DNA of 64,000 nucleotides, taken from assembly GCF_019084075.1 (NCBI RefSeq), contig NZ_JAHREN010000001.1:3383501-3447500 (forward strand), in the 5' to 3' direction. The stretch's first letter is position 1. Each line of letters begins with the position of its first letter. Of the stretch, positions 36,962 to 44,932 are shown piece after piece. The position numbers and the translations under genes were made by a program. The notes beneath the pieces are model-generated. The model was given only the letters and a program-made list of their open reading frames with translations. It ran no database searches and was not told the origin of the DNA. The DNA is from Siccirubricoccus sp. G192 (GTDB lineage Bacteria > Pseudomonadota > Alphaproteobacteria > Acetobacterales > Acetobacteraceae).

Positions 36962-37126
36962 CAGGGGCTCTGCCCCTGCACCCTGCCAAGAGCAACAAGG
37001 CCCTTGGAACCCGTTATATGATCCGGCGGCAGGTCCCCTTGCGGGACCTGCCGCCGGATCATGGAATGGCGGGGTCCGGGGGACACCCTGTCCTCCGGCG
37101 GGGGTGCAGGGGGGCAGCGCCCCCTG
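36962..37126. repeat. Nested palindrome between the MoxR- and CoxE-like genes
   Basis: A perfect 20-base stem (37018-37037 with 37043-37062) closes a CTTGC loop. It is bracketed by arms that are inverted copies of each other: GGGGCTCTGCCCCTGCACCC (36964-36983) and GGGTGCAGGGGGGCAGCGCC (37102-37121). Each arm can also fold alone (CAGGGG/CCCCTG). CCGGGGGAC and GTCCTCCGG (about 37077-37098) add a further hairpin. No T-run follows. It occupies the entire 200-base gap inside what should be one operon. Confidence 0.8.
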
Positions 37127-37136
37127 CCGGCCTTCG

Positions 37137-38363
37137 GTGAGCGACCTCACCGCCATGGCCGGCCTTGCGGCCCTGTCCTCCGCCTCCCCTGGTGGCGCGC
37201 TGGCGGCGAATGTGCTGGCCTTCGGGCGGCTCTTGCGGCGGGCGGGGTTGCCGGTCGGCACCTCGGAGACGCTGCCGGCGCTGGAGGCCCTGAGTCAGGT
37301 CGATATCGGCGACCGCCGCCAGGTGCATGCTGCCTTGCGCGCCGTGATGGTGCACCGGCGCGAGCATTTCGAGATCTTCGACCAGGCTTTCCTGCTGTTC
37401 TGGCACGACCCCGAGGCCGGCCGGAACGCCGCCGCCATGGCCATGATGGACGGCATGAAGGAGCAGGCGAAGGCGCCGCCCGCCAGCCGCCGCGTCGCCG
37501 AGGCGCTGGCCTCCCCCGCCCCCCAGCCGCCGCCAAGGCCGGAGGCGGAGCGCCCGCCGCAGGACATGACCCTCACGGTCAGCGAGCGCGAGCGCCTCCA
37601 GACCATGGATTTCGAGGCGATGTCCGCCACCGAGATCGCCGCCGCCAAGCAGGAGATCCGCCGCCTGGTCCTGCCGCTGGATGCACGCCCGACCCGCCGC
37701 TTCCGCCACGACCCCTCCGGCCCCGGCACCGACCTGCGCGCCACCCTGCGGCAGAGCCTGCGCACCGGCGGCGAGGTGTTGAGCCTGGAGCGCCGCCGCC
37801 GGGTGACGCGGCCCCCGCCCCTGGTGGCACTCTGCGACATCTCCGGCAGCATGTCCCGCTATGCGCAGGTGCTGCTGCATTTCCTGCATGCCGTCACCAA
37901 TGACCGGGACCGCGTGCACAGCTTCCTCTTCGGCACCCGCCTCACCAATGTCACGCGCCAGCTTCGCCATCGCGATGCGGAAGTGGCCTTCGAGCTGGTC
38001 TCGCATGTCGTGCCGGACTGGTCCGGCGGCACCCGCATCGGCGAGTCGCTGGAATTGTTCAACCGGCTCTGGGCACGCCGCGTGCTGGGCCAGGGCGCCG
38101 TGGTGCTGCTCATCACCGACGGGCTGGACCGCGAAGGCGCCAGGGGCCTGGCCGAGGCCACCGGCCGCCTGCGCCGGTCCTGCCGCCGGCTGATCTGGCT
38201 GAACCCCCTGTTGCGCTTCGATGGCTTCCAGCCCAGATCCCAGGGTATCCGGGCGATGCTGCCGCAGGTCGACGAGTTCCGCCCGGTGCATAATCTGGCA
38301 AGCCTGCGGTCGCTCATCGCGACGCTGAGCGGCCCGCAGCCCGCAAGGAGGATGGCCGCATGA
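37137..38363 (+). CDS. VWA domain-containing CoxE-like protein
   Basis: From GTG 37137 the protein has 408 residues; ATG 37155 is an alternative. The frame is open back to 36933 through the palindrome, but that part looks non-coding. The first half is helical (VLAFGRLLRRAGLPVGTSET, VHRREHFEIFDQAFLLFW) with a Pro-rich linker; the C-terminal VWA domain has the MIDAS motif DISGSMS (from residue 234), DWSGGTRIGESL and LITDGLDR. CoxE works with the MoxR ATPase in molybdenum hydroxylase maturation. Its 3' end overlaps the next start by 4 bases. Confidence 0.9.
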   Translation: MSDLTAMAGLAALSSASPGGALAANVLAFGRLLRRAGLPVGTSETLPALEALSQVDIGDRRQVHAALRAVMVHRREHFEIFDQAFLLFWHDPEAGRNAAAMAMMDGMKEQAKAPPASRRVAEALASPAPQPPPRPEAERPPQDMTLTVSERERLQTMDFEAMSATEIAAAKQEIRRLVLPLDARPTRRFRHDPSGPGTDLRATLRQSLRTGGEVLSLERRRRVTRPPPLVALCDISGSMSRYAQVLLHFLHAVTNDRDRVHSFLFGTRLTNVTRQLRHRDAEVAFELVSHVVPDWSGGTRIGESLELFNRLWARRVLGQGAVVLLITDGLDREGARGLAEATGRLRRSCRRLIWLNPLLRFDGFQPRSQGIRAMLPQVDEFRPVHNLASLRSLIATLSGPQPARRMAA

Positions 38364-38680
38364 GCGATTCCGAAGACGTCCTGGCCACTGCCGCAAGCTG
38401 GCGCGCGGCCGGCGAGACGGTGGCGCTGGCGACCGTGGTGGAAACCTGGGGCAGTTCGCCCCGGCCCGCCGGATCACGATTGGCCGTCACCGCCTCCGGC
38501 CGGATGGCCGGCAGCGTCTCGGGCGGCTGCATCGAGGGCGCGGTCGCCGATGCGGCGAAGCAGACCATGGCCAGCGGCACGCCGCAATTGCTCGATTTCG
38601 GCATTTCGGATGAGCGCGCCTGGGAGGTGGGGCTGGCCTGCGGAGGCAAGCTCAAGGTCTTCGTGGAGGCGCTCTCGTGA
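38360..38680 (+). CDS. XdhC/CoxI N-terminal-domain protein
   Basis: A 106-residue protein comprising just the XdhC_CoxI domain: ETVALATVVETWGSSPRPAGSRLAV, SVSGGCIEGAVADAA and DFGISDERAWEVGLACGGKL. The Cys in GGC and CGG are conserved. XdhC binds molybdenum cofactor and delivers it, after sulfuration, to xanthine-dehydrogenase-type enzymes. Here it is separated from the Rossmann part, which is the next gene; start and stop overlap by 4 bases on both sides, so the two chains are made together. Confidence 0.9.
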   Translation: MSDSEDVLATAASWRAAGETVALATVVETWGSSPRPAGSRLAVTASGRMAGSVSGGCIEGAVADAAKQTMASGTPQLLDFGISDERAWEVGLACGGKLKVFVEALS

Positions 38681-39393
38681 CGCCCGATCTGCTCGCCCGG
38701 CTGCAATCGGCGCGCGCCGCGTTGCAGCCGGTGGCATTGCTGACCCGGCTTTCGGATGGCCACCAGTGCCTCTGGCCCGAGGATTCCGCGCCGGGCGCGC
38801 TCGCCGAGGCGGCAGAGACCGCGCTCCGCGACGATGCCGCCCGCACCGTGACCCTGGATGGCGAGGCCTGGTTCGTGCATCCGCAGAACCCGCCGCTGCG
38901 GCTGATCGTGGTGGGCGCGGTGCATGTCGCGCAGTCGCTGGTGCCGATGGCGCTGCCGCTCGGCTTCGCGGTCACGGTCATCGACCCGCGCCGCGCCTTC
39001 GCCACGGAGGAGCGCTTCACCGGCGTCACCCTCATCGGCGAATGGCCGGACGAGGCCATGGCGGCGCTCCGGCCGGATGGCCGCACCGCGGTCGTCACCC
39101 TGACGCATGACCCGAAGCTGGACGACCCGGCGCTGGATGTCGCCCTGAAAGCGCCCTGCTTCTATATCGGCGCCCTCGGCAGCCGGCGCACCCATGGCAA
39201 GCGGGTGGCGCGCCTCAAGGAAATGGGGCATGGCGAGGCTGCCATCGCCCGCATCCGCGCGCCGATCGGCCTCGATATCGAGGCGGTGACGGCGCCCGAG
39301 ATCGCGCTCTCCATCCTGGCCGAGATCGTGGCCGCCCGGCGCGGCGCCGCCCTGGCCCGCCGTGTCCCGGCGGCCGAGCCGGCGACGGCATGA
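38677..39393 (+). CDS. XdhC family protein, Rossmann-domain subunit
   Basis: The 238-residue protein starts at GTG 38677. A short N-terminal region precedes the Rossmann fold LRLIVVGAVHVAQSLVPMAL (normally GAGHIAQ, with Val replacing Ile), then VTVIDPRRAFATEERF, VVTLTHDPKLDDPAL, YIGALGSRRTHGKR and IGLDIEAVTAPEIALSI, the classic C-terminal XdhC signature. With the preceding small gene it reconstitutes a complete XdhC chaperone for molybdenum hydroxylases. It overlaps the next start by 4 bases. Confidence 0.9.
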   Translation: MTPDLLARLQSARAALQPVALLTRLSDGHQCLWPEDSAPGALAEAAETALRDDAARTVTLDGEAWFVHPQNPPLRLIVVGAVHVAQSLVPMALPLGFAVTVIDPRRAFATEERFTGVTLIGEWPDEAMAALRPDGRTAVVTLTHDPKLDDPALDVALKAPCFYIGALGSRRTHGKRVARLKEMGHGEAAIARIRAPIGLDIEAVTAPEIALSILAEIVAARRGAALARRVPAAEPATA

Positions 39394-41039
39394 TCTTCGG
39401 CCCGACCCCGCTGGAGGAGGCGCAGGGCGCCATTCTCGCCCATACCATGCGCCTCACCGGCCGGGTGCTGAAGAAGGGCACGGTGCTGGACCAGGCGGCG
39501 ATCGCCGCCTTGCAGGCCGGCGGCCATCGGGAAGTGGTGGCCGCGCGGCTGGAGCCCGGCGACGTGCCGGAGAACGAGGCGGCGGACCGGCTGGCGAATG
39601 CGCTGATGGGGCCGCTGCTGGCCCGTAGCCGGGCCTCGACCGGGCGGGTGAACCTGCTGGCCGATGCCGCCGGGCTGCTGGTGGTGAATCCCGGCGCCAT
39701 CGACGGGCTGAACCTGCTCGACGAATCCCTCACCGTCGCCACCCTGCCCGGCTATGTGCCGGTTTCCGCCAAGGAGATGGTGGCGACGATCAAGGTCATC
39801 CCCTTCTCGGTGCCCGGCAGCGTGCTGCAGGTGGCCGAGGCCCTGGCGCGGCAGGGGCCGCCGCCGCTCTCCATCCATTCCTTCCGTCCGCTGAAGGTCG
39901 GCTTGGTGCTGACTGAACTGCCCGGGGTGAAGGAAGGCGTCATGGAAGGCGCCGTGGAAGCGACGCGGGACCGAGTCGAGGCGCTCTGCGGCACGCTGCT
40001 GCCGCATGAACGGGTGCGCCATGAGACGCCGGCGGTGGCCGATGCGCTGGGCCGCCTGCGCCGCGCGGGCGCGCAGGTGCTGCTGGTGGCCGGCGCCTCC
40101 GCGGTGGTGGACCGGCGGGATGTCGGGCCGGCCGCCATCGTCCGGGCCGGTGGCGCCATCGACCATTTCGGCATGCCGGTGGACCCGGGCAACCTCATCT
40201 GCCTCGGCCATATCGACGGCATCCCGGCCCTGGTGCTGCCCGGCTGCGCCAAATCCCCGAGGCTGAACGGCATCGACTGGGTGCTGCAGCGCCTCTTCGC
40301 CGGGCTGAAGGTGGGCCCGCAGGACGTGATGCGCATGGGCGTCGGCGGGCTGCTGAAGGAGATAGAGGCCCGCCCCCTGCCGCGCGAGCAGGCGGCCAGC
40401 GCCCCCGCCCCCGCACAGGTGCCGCGACGCGGCCGGAAGGTGGCGGCGCTGGTGCTGGCGGCGGGCCGGTCCCGCCGCATGGCGCCGCTGAACAAGCTGC
40501 TGGTGCCGGATGACAAGGGCCTGCCCATGGTGGCGCGCGTGGTGGAGAATGTCCTCGCCTCCCATGCCAGGCCGGTGGTGGTCGTCACCGGCTATGAGCG
40601 GGAGCGGGTGGAGGCCGCGCTGGGCAGCCGCCCGGTTTTGTTCGCCCATGCCGAGGATTACGCGGAGGGGCTCTCGGCCAGCCTCAAGGCCGGGCTAGCA
40701 GCCCTGCCGCCAGATATCGAGGGGGTGGTGATCTGCCTCGGCGACATGCCGCTGGTGGCCGGCCCCATGGTGGACCGGCTGATCGCCGCCTTCGACCCCG
40801 AGGAGGGCCGTTCCATCGTCATGCCGACCTTCCGAGGAAAGCAGGGAAATCCAATGCTTTGGGCGAAGGAGTTCCTGCCGGAGATGATGCAGATCACCGG
40901 CGATGTCGGCGCCCGCCACCTGGCCGGGCAGCACGCGGACCGGGTGGCGGAAGTGGAGATGGCGGATGACGCCGTGCTGCGCGACTTCGATACCGCGGAA
41001 GCCCTGAAGAAGGCGCCGGGCTTCGCGGGGGTGCGGTAA
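39390..41039 (+). CDS. Molybdopterin-binding / nucleotidyltransferase fusion (MocA-like)
   Basis: The 549-residue protein is a fusion. Residues 1-340 are a MoeA/MogA-like molybdopterin-binding domain (GAILAHTMRLTGRVLKKGTV, VLLVAGASAVVDRRDVGP, DHFGMPVDPGNLICLGHIDG). Residues 350-549 are a MobA/MocA nucleotidyltransferase (ALVLAAGRSRRMAPLNKLL, where the usual RMG is RMA; VICLGDMPLVAG; GNPMLWAKEFLPEM). It would attach CMP or GMP to molybdopterin, giving the dinucleotide cofactor for hydroxylases. It is the last gene of the maturation operon, which ends at a hairpin with eight Ts. Confidence 0.9.
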   Translation: MIFGPTPLEEAQGAILAHTMRLTGRVLKKGTVLDQAAIAALQAGGHREVVAARLEPGDVPENEAADRLANALMGPLLARSRASTGRVNLLADAAGLLVVNPGAIDGLNLLDESLTVATLPGYVPVSAKEMVATIKVIPFSVPGSVLQVAEALARQGPPPLSIHSFRPLKVGLVLTELPGVKEGVMEGAVEATRDRVEALCGTLLPHERVRHETPAVADALGRLRRAGAQVLLVAGASAVVDRRDVGPAAIVRAGGAIDHFGMPVDPGNLICLGHIDGIPALVLPGCAKSPRLNGIDWVLQRLFAGLKVGPQDVMRMGVGGLLKEIEARPLPREQAASAPAPAQVPRRGRKVAALVLAAGRSRRMAPLNKLLVPDDKGLPMVARVVENVLASHARPVVVVTGYERERVEAALGSRPVLFAHAEDYAEGLSASLKAGLAALPPDIEGVVICLGDMPLVAGPMVDRLIAAFDPEEGRSIVMPTFRGKQGNPMLWAKEFLPEMMQITGDVGARHLAGQHADRVAEVEMADDAVLRDFDTAEALKKAPGFAGVR

Positions 41040-41046
41040 GCCCCCT

Positions 41047-41099
41047 CTACAGTGGATTGGCGTTCATTCCTGAACGCCAATCCGCTGTAGCTTTTTTTT
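41047..41099 (+). terminator. Rho-independent terminator of the cox-type operon (part of repeat A copy 2)
   Basis: CTACAGTGGATTGGCGTTCA (41047-41066), loop TTCC, and its complement (41071-41090) with a single G-T pair form a 20-base stem, followed by C and TTTTTTTT. It begins 8 bases after the stop of the fusion gene, so it should end that transcript efficiently. Confidence 0.85.
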
Positions 41100-41151
41100 G
41101 CAGAGCAGATTCACGCTCCCGGACGTTCACGTCCGCCCGCGATCCGCTCTA
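41047..41151 (+). repeat. Two-hairpin intergenic repeat, family A copy 2
   Basis: This is the reverse-oriented second copy of the element at 12923-13026. It has the terminator hairpin, the T8 tract, then the second hairpin AGCAGATTCACG (about 41104) to CGCGATCCGCT (about 41149) around GGACGTTCACGTCC. Like copy 1 it fills a convergent gap (gene stops at 41039 and 41149). In the long hairpin one stem pair is G-C in copy 1 and A-T in copy 2, a compensatory change. Confidence 0.85.
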
Positions 41152-42441
41152 TCCCACCGCCTGCCGCACCCATTCCGCCCAGGCCAGCGCCTCCCGGTCC
41201 CGCCCGGCCGCCGTGACGACCTGCACGCCGAGCGGCAGGCCCTTCGGCCCGGTGCCCGCCGGCACCGTCACGCAGGGCACATGCAGCAGGGTCCAGAGCG
41301 TGTTGAAGGCCGGGTCGCCGGTCCAGCCCAATCCCTCCGGCGCCTCGCCCGGCGCGCTCGGGGTCAGGATCGCGTCGAAGGGGGCGATGGCATCGGCGAA
41401 GGCGGCGCGGGCAGTGGCGAAGGCGGCGCGCGCCTCGGCCAGCCTGGCGGGCGGCTGCGCGGCGGCCCATTCCATCCGCTCCCGCAGCACCGGCGAGAGC
41501 AGGGCCGCGGCATGGTCGATCTCCCAGGCCAGGGCCTCGGCGCTTTCCATGTTCATGACGAAGGGATGCGCCTCCACCGCCGCCGCCATGGCGGGCGGCA
41601 GGTCCAGCGCCGTCACCTTGGCGCCGGCCCGCGCAGCTGCCGCGGCGGCCCGGTCCAGCAGTGCCCGGGTCTCCGGCGCCGCCTGGTCGGCGGTCGGCCC
41701 CATGCAGAGGGCGAGGTGCGGCGCACGGCCGGGCTTCGCCTCCGGGTCGCCATGGTCGCGGCCGGTGGCGGCGGCCATGAAGAGCCCGCAATCGCCGGTC
41801 GTGCGGGCGATGAATCCAATCGTATCAAGTGATTCCGACATGACTTTCATGCCAGCCCTGTGGAATCTGCCGAAGCTCGGCTTGAAGCCAACCGCCCCGC
41901 AATAGGCTGCCGGCCGGATCACGCTGCCCGCCGTCTGGGTGCCGAACCCGGCATGGAAGAACCCCGCCGCCGCCCCAGCGGCAGATCCAGAGGATGAACC
42001 GCCCGGCGTATGTCCCTGATTATGCGGATTCGCAGTGGGGCCGGGATGCCGCGTCGCGGATTCCGTCGTCACCGTCTTGCCGAGGACGATGGCCCCCGCG
42101 CGCCGCGCCAGCGCCACCGCCGAGGCATCCACGCGCGGCCGGTGCCCGGCCCAGATCGGTGAGCCATATTGCGAAGGCATGTCAGCGGTATCGAGCACGT
42201 CCTTCACGCCGAGGCTGAGGCCGTGCAGCGCGCCTTGCGCCCGCCCGGCCTTCGCCGCCGCATCGGCCCGTGCCGCCGCCCGCAGCGCGGCGGCCGGGTC
42301 GAACCAGGTGAAGGCCCGGATCTCCCCCTCCCGCGCCGCGATCCGGGCCAGCAGCGCCTCCATCAGCGCGGTTGCGGAAAGGCTGCCGGCGCGCAGGCGG
42401 CGGGCGGCCTCGGTGGCGGGGAGGAGGGAGGGGTCGGTCAT
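41149..42441 (-). CDS. Amidase (amidase-signature family)
   Basis: ATG 42441 gives 430 residues. The Ser-cisSer-Lys triad is present: K80 in LSLGVKDVLD, the cis-Ser in TPGGSSSGSAAG (147-153) and the nucleophile S173 in TQTAGSVIRPA. The family covers indoleacetamide, aliphatic and nicotinamide hydrolases as well as GatA; there is no GatB/GatC context here, so it is a catabolic amidase of unknown substrate. It has no signal peptide and no clear RBS. Converges on the molybdenum maturation operon across repeat A; divergent from an unknown gene 78 bases away. Confidence 0.9.
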   Translation of the reverse strand: MTDPSLLPATEAARRLRAGSLSATALMEALLARIAAREGEIRAFTWFDPAAALRAAARADAAAKAGRAQGALHGLSLGVKDVLDTADMPSQYGSPIWAGHRPRVDASAVALARRAGAIVLGKTVTTESATRHPGPTANPHNQGHTPGGSSSGSAAGAAAGFFHAGFGTQTAGSVIRPAAYCGAVGFKPSFGRFHRAGMKVMSESLDTIGFIARTTGDCGLFMAAATGRDHGDPEAKPGRAPHLALCMGPTADQAAPETRALLDRAAAAAARAGAKVTALDLPPAMAAAVEAHPFVMNMESAEALAWEIDHAAALLSPVLRERMEWAAAQPPARLAEARAAFATARAAFADAIAPFDAILTPSAPGEAPEGLGWTGDPAFNTLWTLLHVPCVTVPAGTGPKGLPLGVQVVTAAGRDREALAWAEWVRQAVG

Positions 42442-42518
42442 GCTGGGAAGCTTAGGCCGGTCAAGATCGATTTGCGAAGCCGCTGGTCGCAGCGCCGCCC
42501 ACACCCCAGATTGCGCCG

Positions 42519-43025
42519 ATGCCGGACACCATCCGCGTTGCCCGCGCGCCCGATGGCGCGCTCACCTATGCCGTGCCGATCCCGCCCGAGGGCCTGCCTG
42601 CGGTGCCGCCGGGCGAGCTCATGGCCGCCTGGGCCCTGGCGCGACAGGCAGCGGCCCGCCGCCTTTGGGGCCCGCCCCGGGTCCTGCTCTTCCCCCGGCA
42701 GGATGGCGAGGCGACCCGGATCGCCATCGCCGACCGCGATGCCGGTGCCTGGGCCGAGGCGATCGATGCCGCCATCGGGCTGGACACGCTGGGCGGCCTG
42801 GCCCTCTGCCTGCGGCTGCTGGCGCTGGTCGAGGTGCTGGCGCGGGCAAGCTGGCTCGGCCCCCTGTTCGACGTGACCCCGGGCGGGATCGACCTGCATC
42901 CCTCCCTGCTCGATGCCGCGGCCAGCATGCCGCTCGACGCCGGCGCCCGGTTCGACGAAGCTGGCCTTCGTCGGCTATTGTCCCGCCTGCCGCCGCCCGG
43001 CGGCGAGTCGCGCCTCTCCGCCTGA
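42519..43025 (+). CDS. Hypothetical protein
   Basis: I do not recognise this 168-residue protein. It starts MPDTIRVARAPDGALTYAV, is rich in Ala, Leu and Arg, and has a hydrophobic middle stretch (LDTLGGLALCLRLLALVEVL) too mixed for a confident membrane helix, with polar ends. No cofactor or catalytic motif is visible. It precedes a lipoprotein gene by 25 bases on the same strand. Codon bias matches the genome, supporting a real gene. Confidence 0.65.
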   Translation: MPDTIRVARAPDGALTYAVPIPPEGLPAVPPGELMAAWALARQAAARRLWGPPRVLLFPRQDGEATRIAIADRDAGAWAEAIDAAIGLDTLGGLALCLRLLALVEVLARASWLGPLFDVTPGGIDLHPSLLDAAASMPLDAGARFDEAGLRRLLSRLPPPGGESRLSA

Positions 43026-43050
43026 GCCGCACAGAGTGATCGAGACCCGC

Positions 43051-43557
43051 ATGACCCGCCCCCTGTTCCCGGCATTGGCGCTTCCCTTGCTCGGCAGCCT
43101 CGCCATCGGCCTGATCGCCTGCACCGGGCCGGACCCGGCGGTGGCGCCGCCCTCGCCCATCGCAACGGCGCGGCCGCCGCTCGCCTTGCCAGGCTCGCCC
43201 GGGCTGCCCGCAGCCCTACCCCGCGCCACCGCCCGCGGCGGCACGCCGCTGCCGCCGCCGGTGCCCCCCGCGGCCCCCGGTCCCGGCCAGGTCTTCAGCG
43301 CCCCGGCCCCCGGCCAGGCGGCGCGCGAGCAGGCCGCGGTCGCCGCCGCCTGCCGCCAGGATGCCGACCGCATCGTGCTCTACCGCGACCGCGGCCAATT
43401 GATGCGGGAGGATGAGCGCGACTCGCGGGTCGGCACCGATGCAAGCATCTACGCCCGCCGCATGGAAACCGACCGGCTCGGCCGCATCTTCGAGCGCGAC
43501 CGGATCGCCGCGGACTGCGTGCAGCAGAACACCCACAGCGCGCCGCTGCCGCGCTAG
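43051..43557 (+). CDS. Putative lipoprotein, hypothetical
   Basis: ATG 43051 gives 168 residues. The leader PLFPALALPLLGSLAIGLIAC ends in a lipobox-like LIAC, so Cys24 is probably lipidated. A long Pro/Ala-rich stretch (about residues 30-85) would span the periplasm, followed by a charged region (CRQDADRIVLYRDRGQLMRE, SIYARRMETDRLGRIFERDR) with two further Cys. No known domain is apparent. A palindromic terminator-like hairpin lies 32 bases downstream. Confidence 0.65.
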   Translation: MTRPLFPALALPLLGSLAIGLIACTGPDPAVAPPSPIATARPPLALPGSPGLPAALPRATARGGTPLPPPVPPAAPGPGQVFSAPAPGQAAREQAAVAAACRQDADRIVLYRDRGQLMREDERDSRVGTDASIYARRMETDRLGRIFERDRIAADCVQQNTHSAPLPR

Positions 43558-43588
43558 GGCCGGCGGCATGGTCCCACGGATGTCCCCA

Positions 43589-43616
43589 CCCCTTCGGGCG
43601 CATCCGCCCGAAGGGG
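43589..43616 (+). terminator. Perfect 12-base stem after the lipoprotein gene
   Basis: CCCCTTCGGGCG (43589-43600), loop CATC, then CGCCCGAAGGGG (43605-43616). The stem is strong but no T-run follows, so termination would have to be hairpin-driven or Rho-aided. It lies between the lipoprotein gene and the MFS gene. Confidence 0.6.
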
Positions 43617-43642
43617 ATCTGCTCTAGCGCCGGGAGGCTTCC

Positions 43643-44913
43643 CTGGCCCGTCTTGGCCTCGCCTCCTTCGGCGCGCTTGGCCGTGCCCTGTCGCATCGCG
43701 ATGCGCGGCTGTTCTTCTTTGCCTCCGTGGTGTCCTGGACCGGTCTCTGGGTGCATCGCATCGCAGTGACCTGGCTGGCCTGGGAAATGACCCGCAGCGC
43801 CTTCTGGGTGGGCATGGTCGCCTTCTGCGACCTGGCGCCGGCGGTGGTGTTCAGCCCGATCGCCGGCGCCGTCGCGGACCGCATGGACCGGGTGCGGCTG
43901 ACCATGCTCTCGCAGGCCGCCATCGCGGTGCAGGCCGGGACGGTCGCGGTGCTGATCGCCACCGGCAACCTCACCATCGGTCTGCTGCTGGTGCTGGAGG
44001 TGGCGAGCGGCATCGCCGCCAGCTTCTCCCAGCCCGCCCGGCAGAGCCTGATACCGGCGCTGGTGCCGCGCGCCGACCTGCCGGCGGCGGTGGCCTGCAA
44101 TTCGTTGTGCTTCAACGTGGCGCGCTTCGTCGGGCCGGCCATCGCCGGGCCGCTGATCGCCACCTGGGGGTGGTGCCGGCGGTGGGCTTCAATTGCCTCG
44201 CCTATGTCATGGCGACGTTGACCATGCCGCTGCTCCGCCTGGACGATGCGGAGCGGCGTGGCCATGCGCCGGAGGCCGGCGTCTGGGCCGAGACGGCGGC
44301 CGGGTTCCGCTATGCCGGCCGGCATCCGGGGATCGGGCCACTCCTGCTCTTCGCGGCCATCGCCTCGGTGCTGATGCGCGGCGTGCAGGAGATCCTGCCG
44401 CCCTTCGTGGAGCGGCTCTTCGACCGCGGCCCGGATGGGCTGGCCATGCTCACCGCCAGCATCGGCATCGGTGCCCTGATCTCCGGGCTCTGGGTCGCAA
44501 GCCGAGGGCGGCTGACGGGGGCGGTGGCGCTGGCGGTGGGGGCGGTGGGGTGCCAGGCGATCTTCACCATCGGCTTCATCGCCACCGGCTTCTTTCCGCT
44601 GGCCCTGGTCTGTGCCGCGCTGATGGGGGCGGCGGGGTCGGTGCATGGGATCTCGGTGCAGACCCTGGTGCAGAATGCCTCCGACCCCGCCATGCGCGGG
44701 CGGGTGCTGAGCCTCTGGGGCATGATCACCCGCGCCTGCCCCGCCAGTGGCGCGCTGGTGCTGGGCACGGCGGGGGAGATTTTCGGGCTGCGGCTGCCGA
44801 CCTTCGTGGCGATGCTGCTCTCGCTGCTGGTGGTGGCCTGGGGCCTGCGGCGGCTGCCGCGCATGGCCGCGGCGCTGGAAGGCAGCACGGAACCGGCGCT
44901 GAGCAGGCGCTAG
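43643..44913 (+). CDS. MFS transporter (one-base frameshift; start codon unclear)
   Basis: Frame one runs LFFFASVVSWTGLWVHRIAV to VARFVGPAIAGPLIAT; frame two continues FNCLAYVMATLTMPLLRLDD to the end. Adding one G to the run 44166-44170 (TWGVVPAVGFN) rejoins about 423 residues with some 10-12 membrane spans. The MFS motif-A-like loop is GAVADRMDRVR. Back to the in-frame stop at 43625 there is no ATG, GTG or TTG before GTG 43727; CTG 43643, six bases after GGGAGG, is my tentative start. Substrate unknown (MFS_3/enterobactin-exporter-like pattern). Confidence 0.78.
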
Positions 44914-44932
44914 ATTTCAAGGGACGGACAGG

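Noticed and set aside
36933..37136. N-terminal extension of the CoxE-like protein from GTG 36933
   Set aside because: It would translate the nested palindrome into Pro/Gly-rich sequence unlike CoxE; GTG 37137 or ATG 37155 fits the family length.
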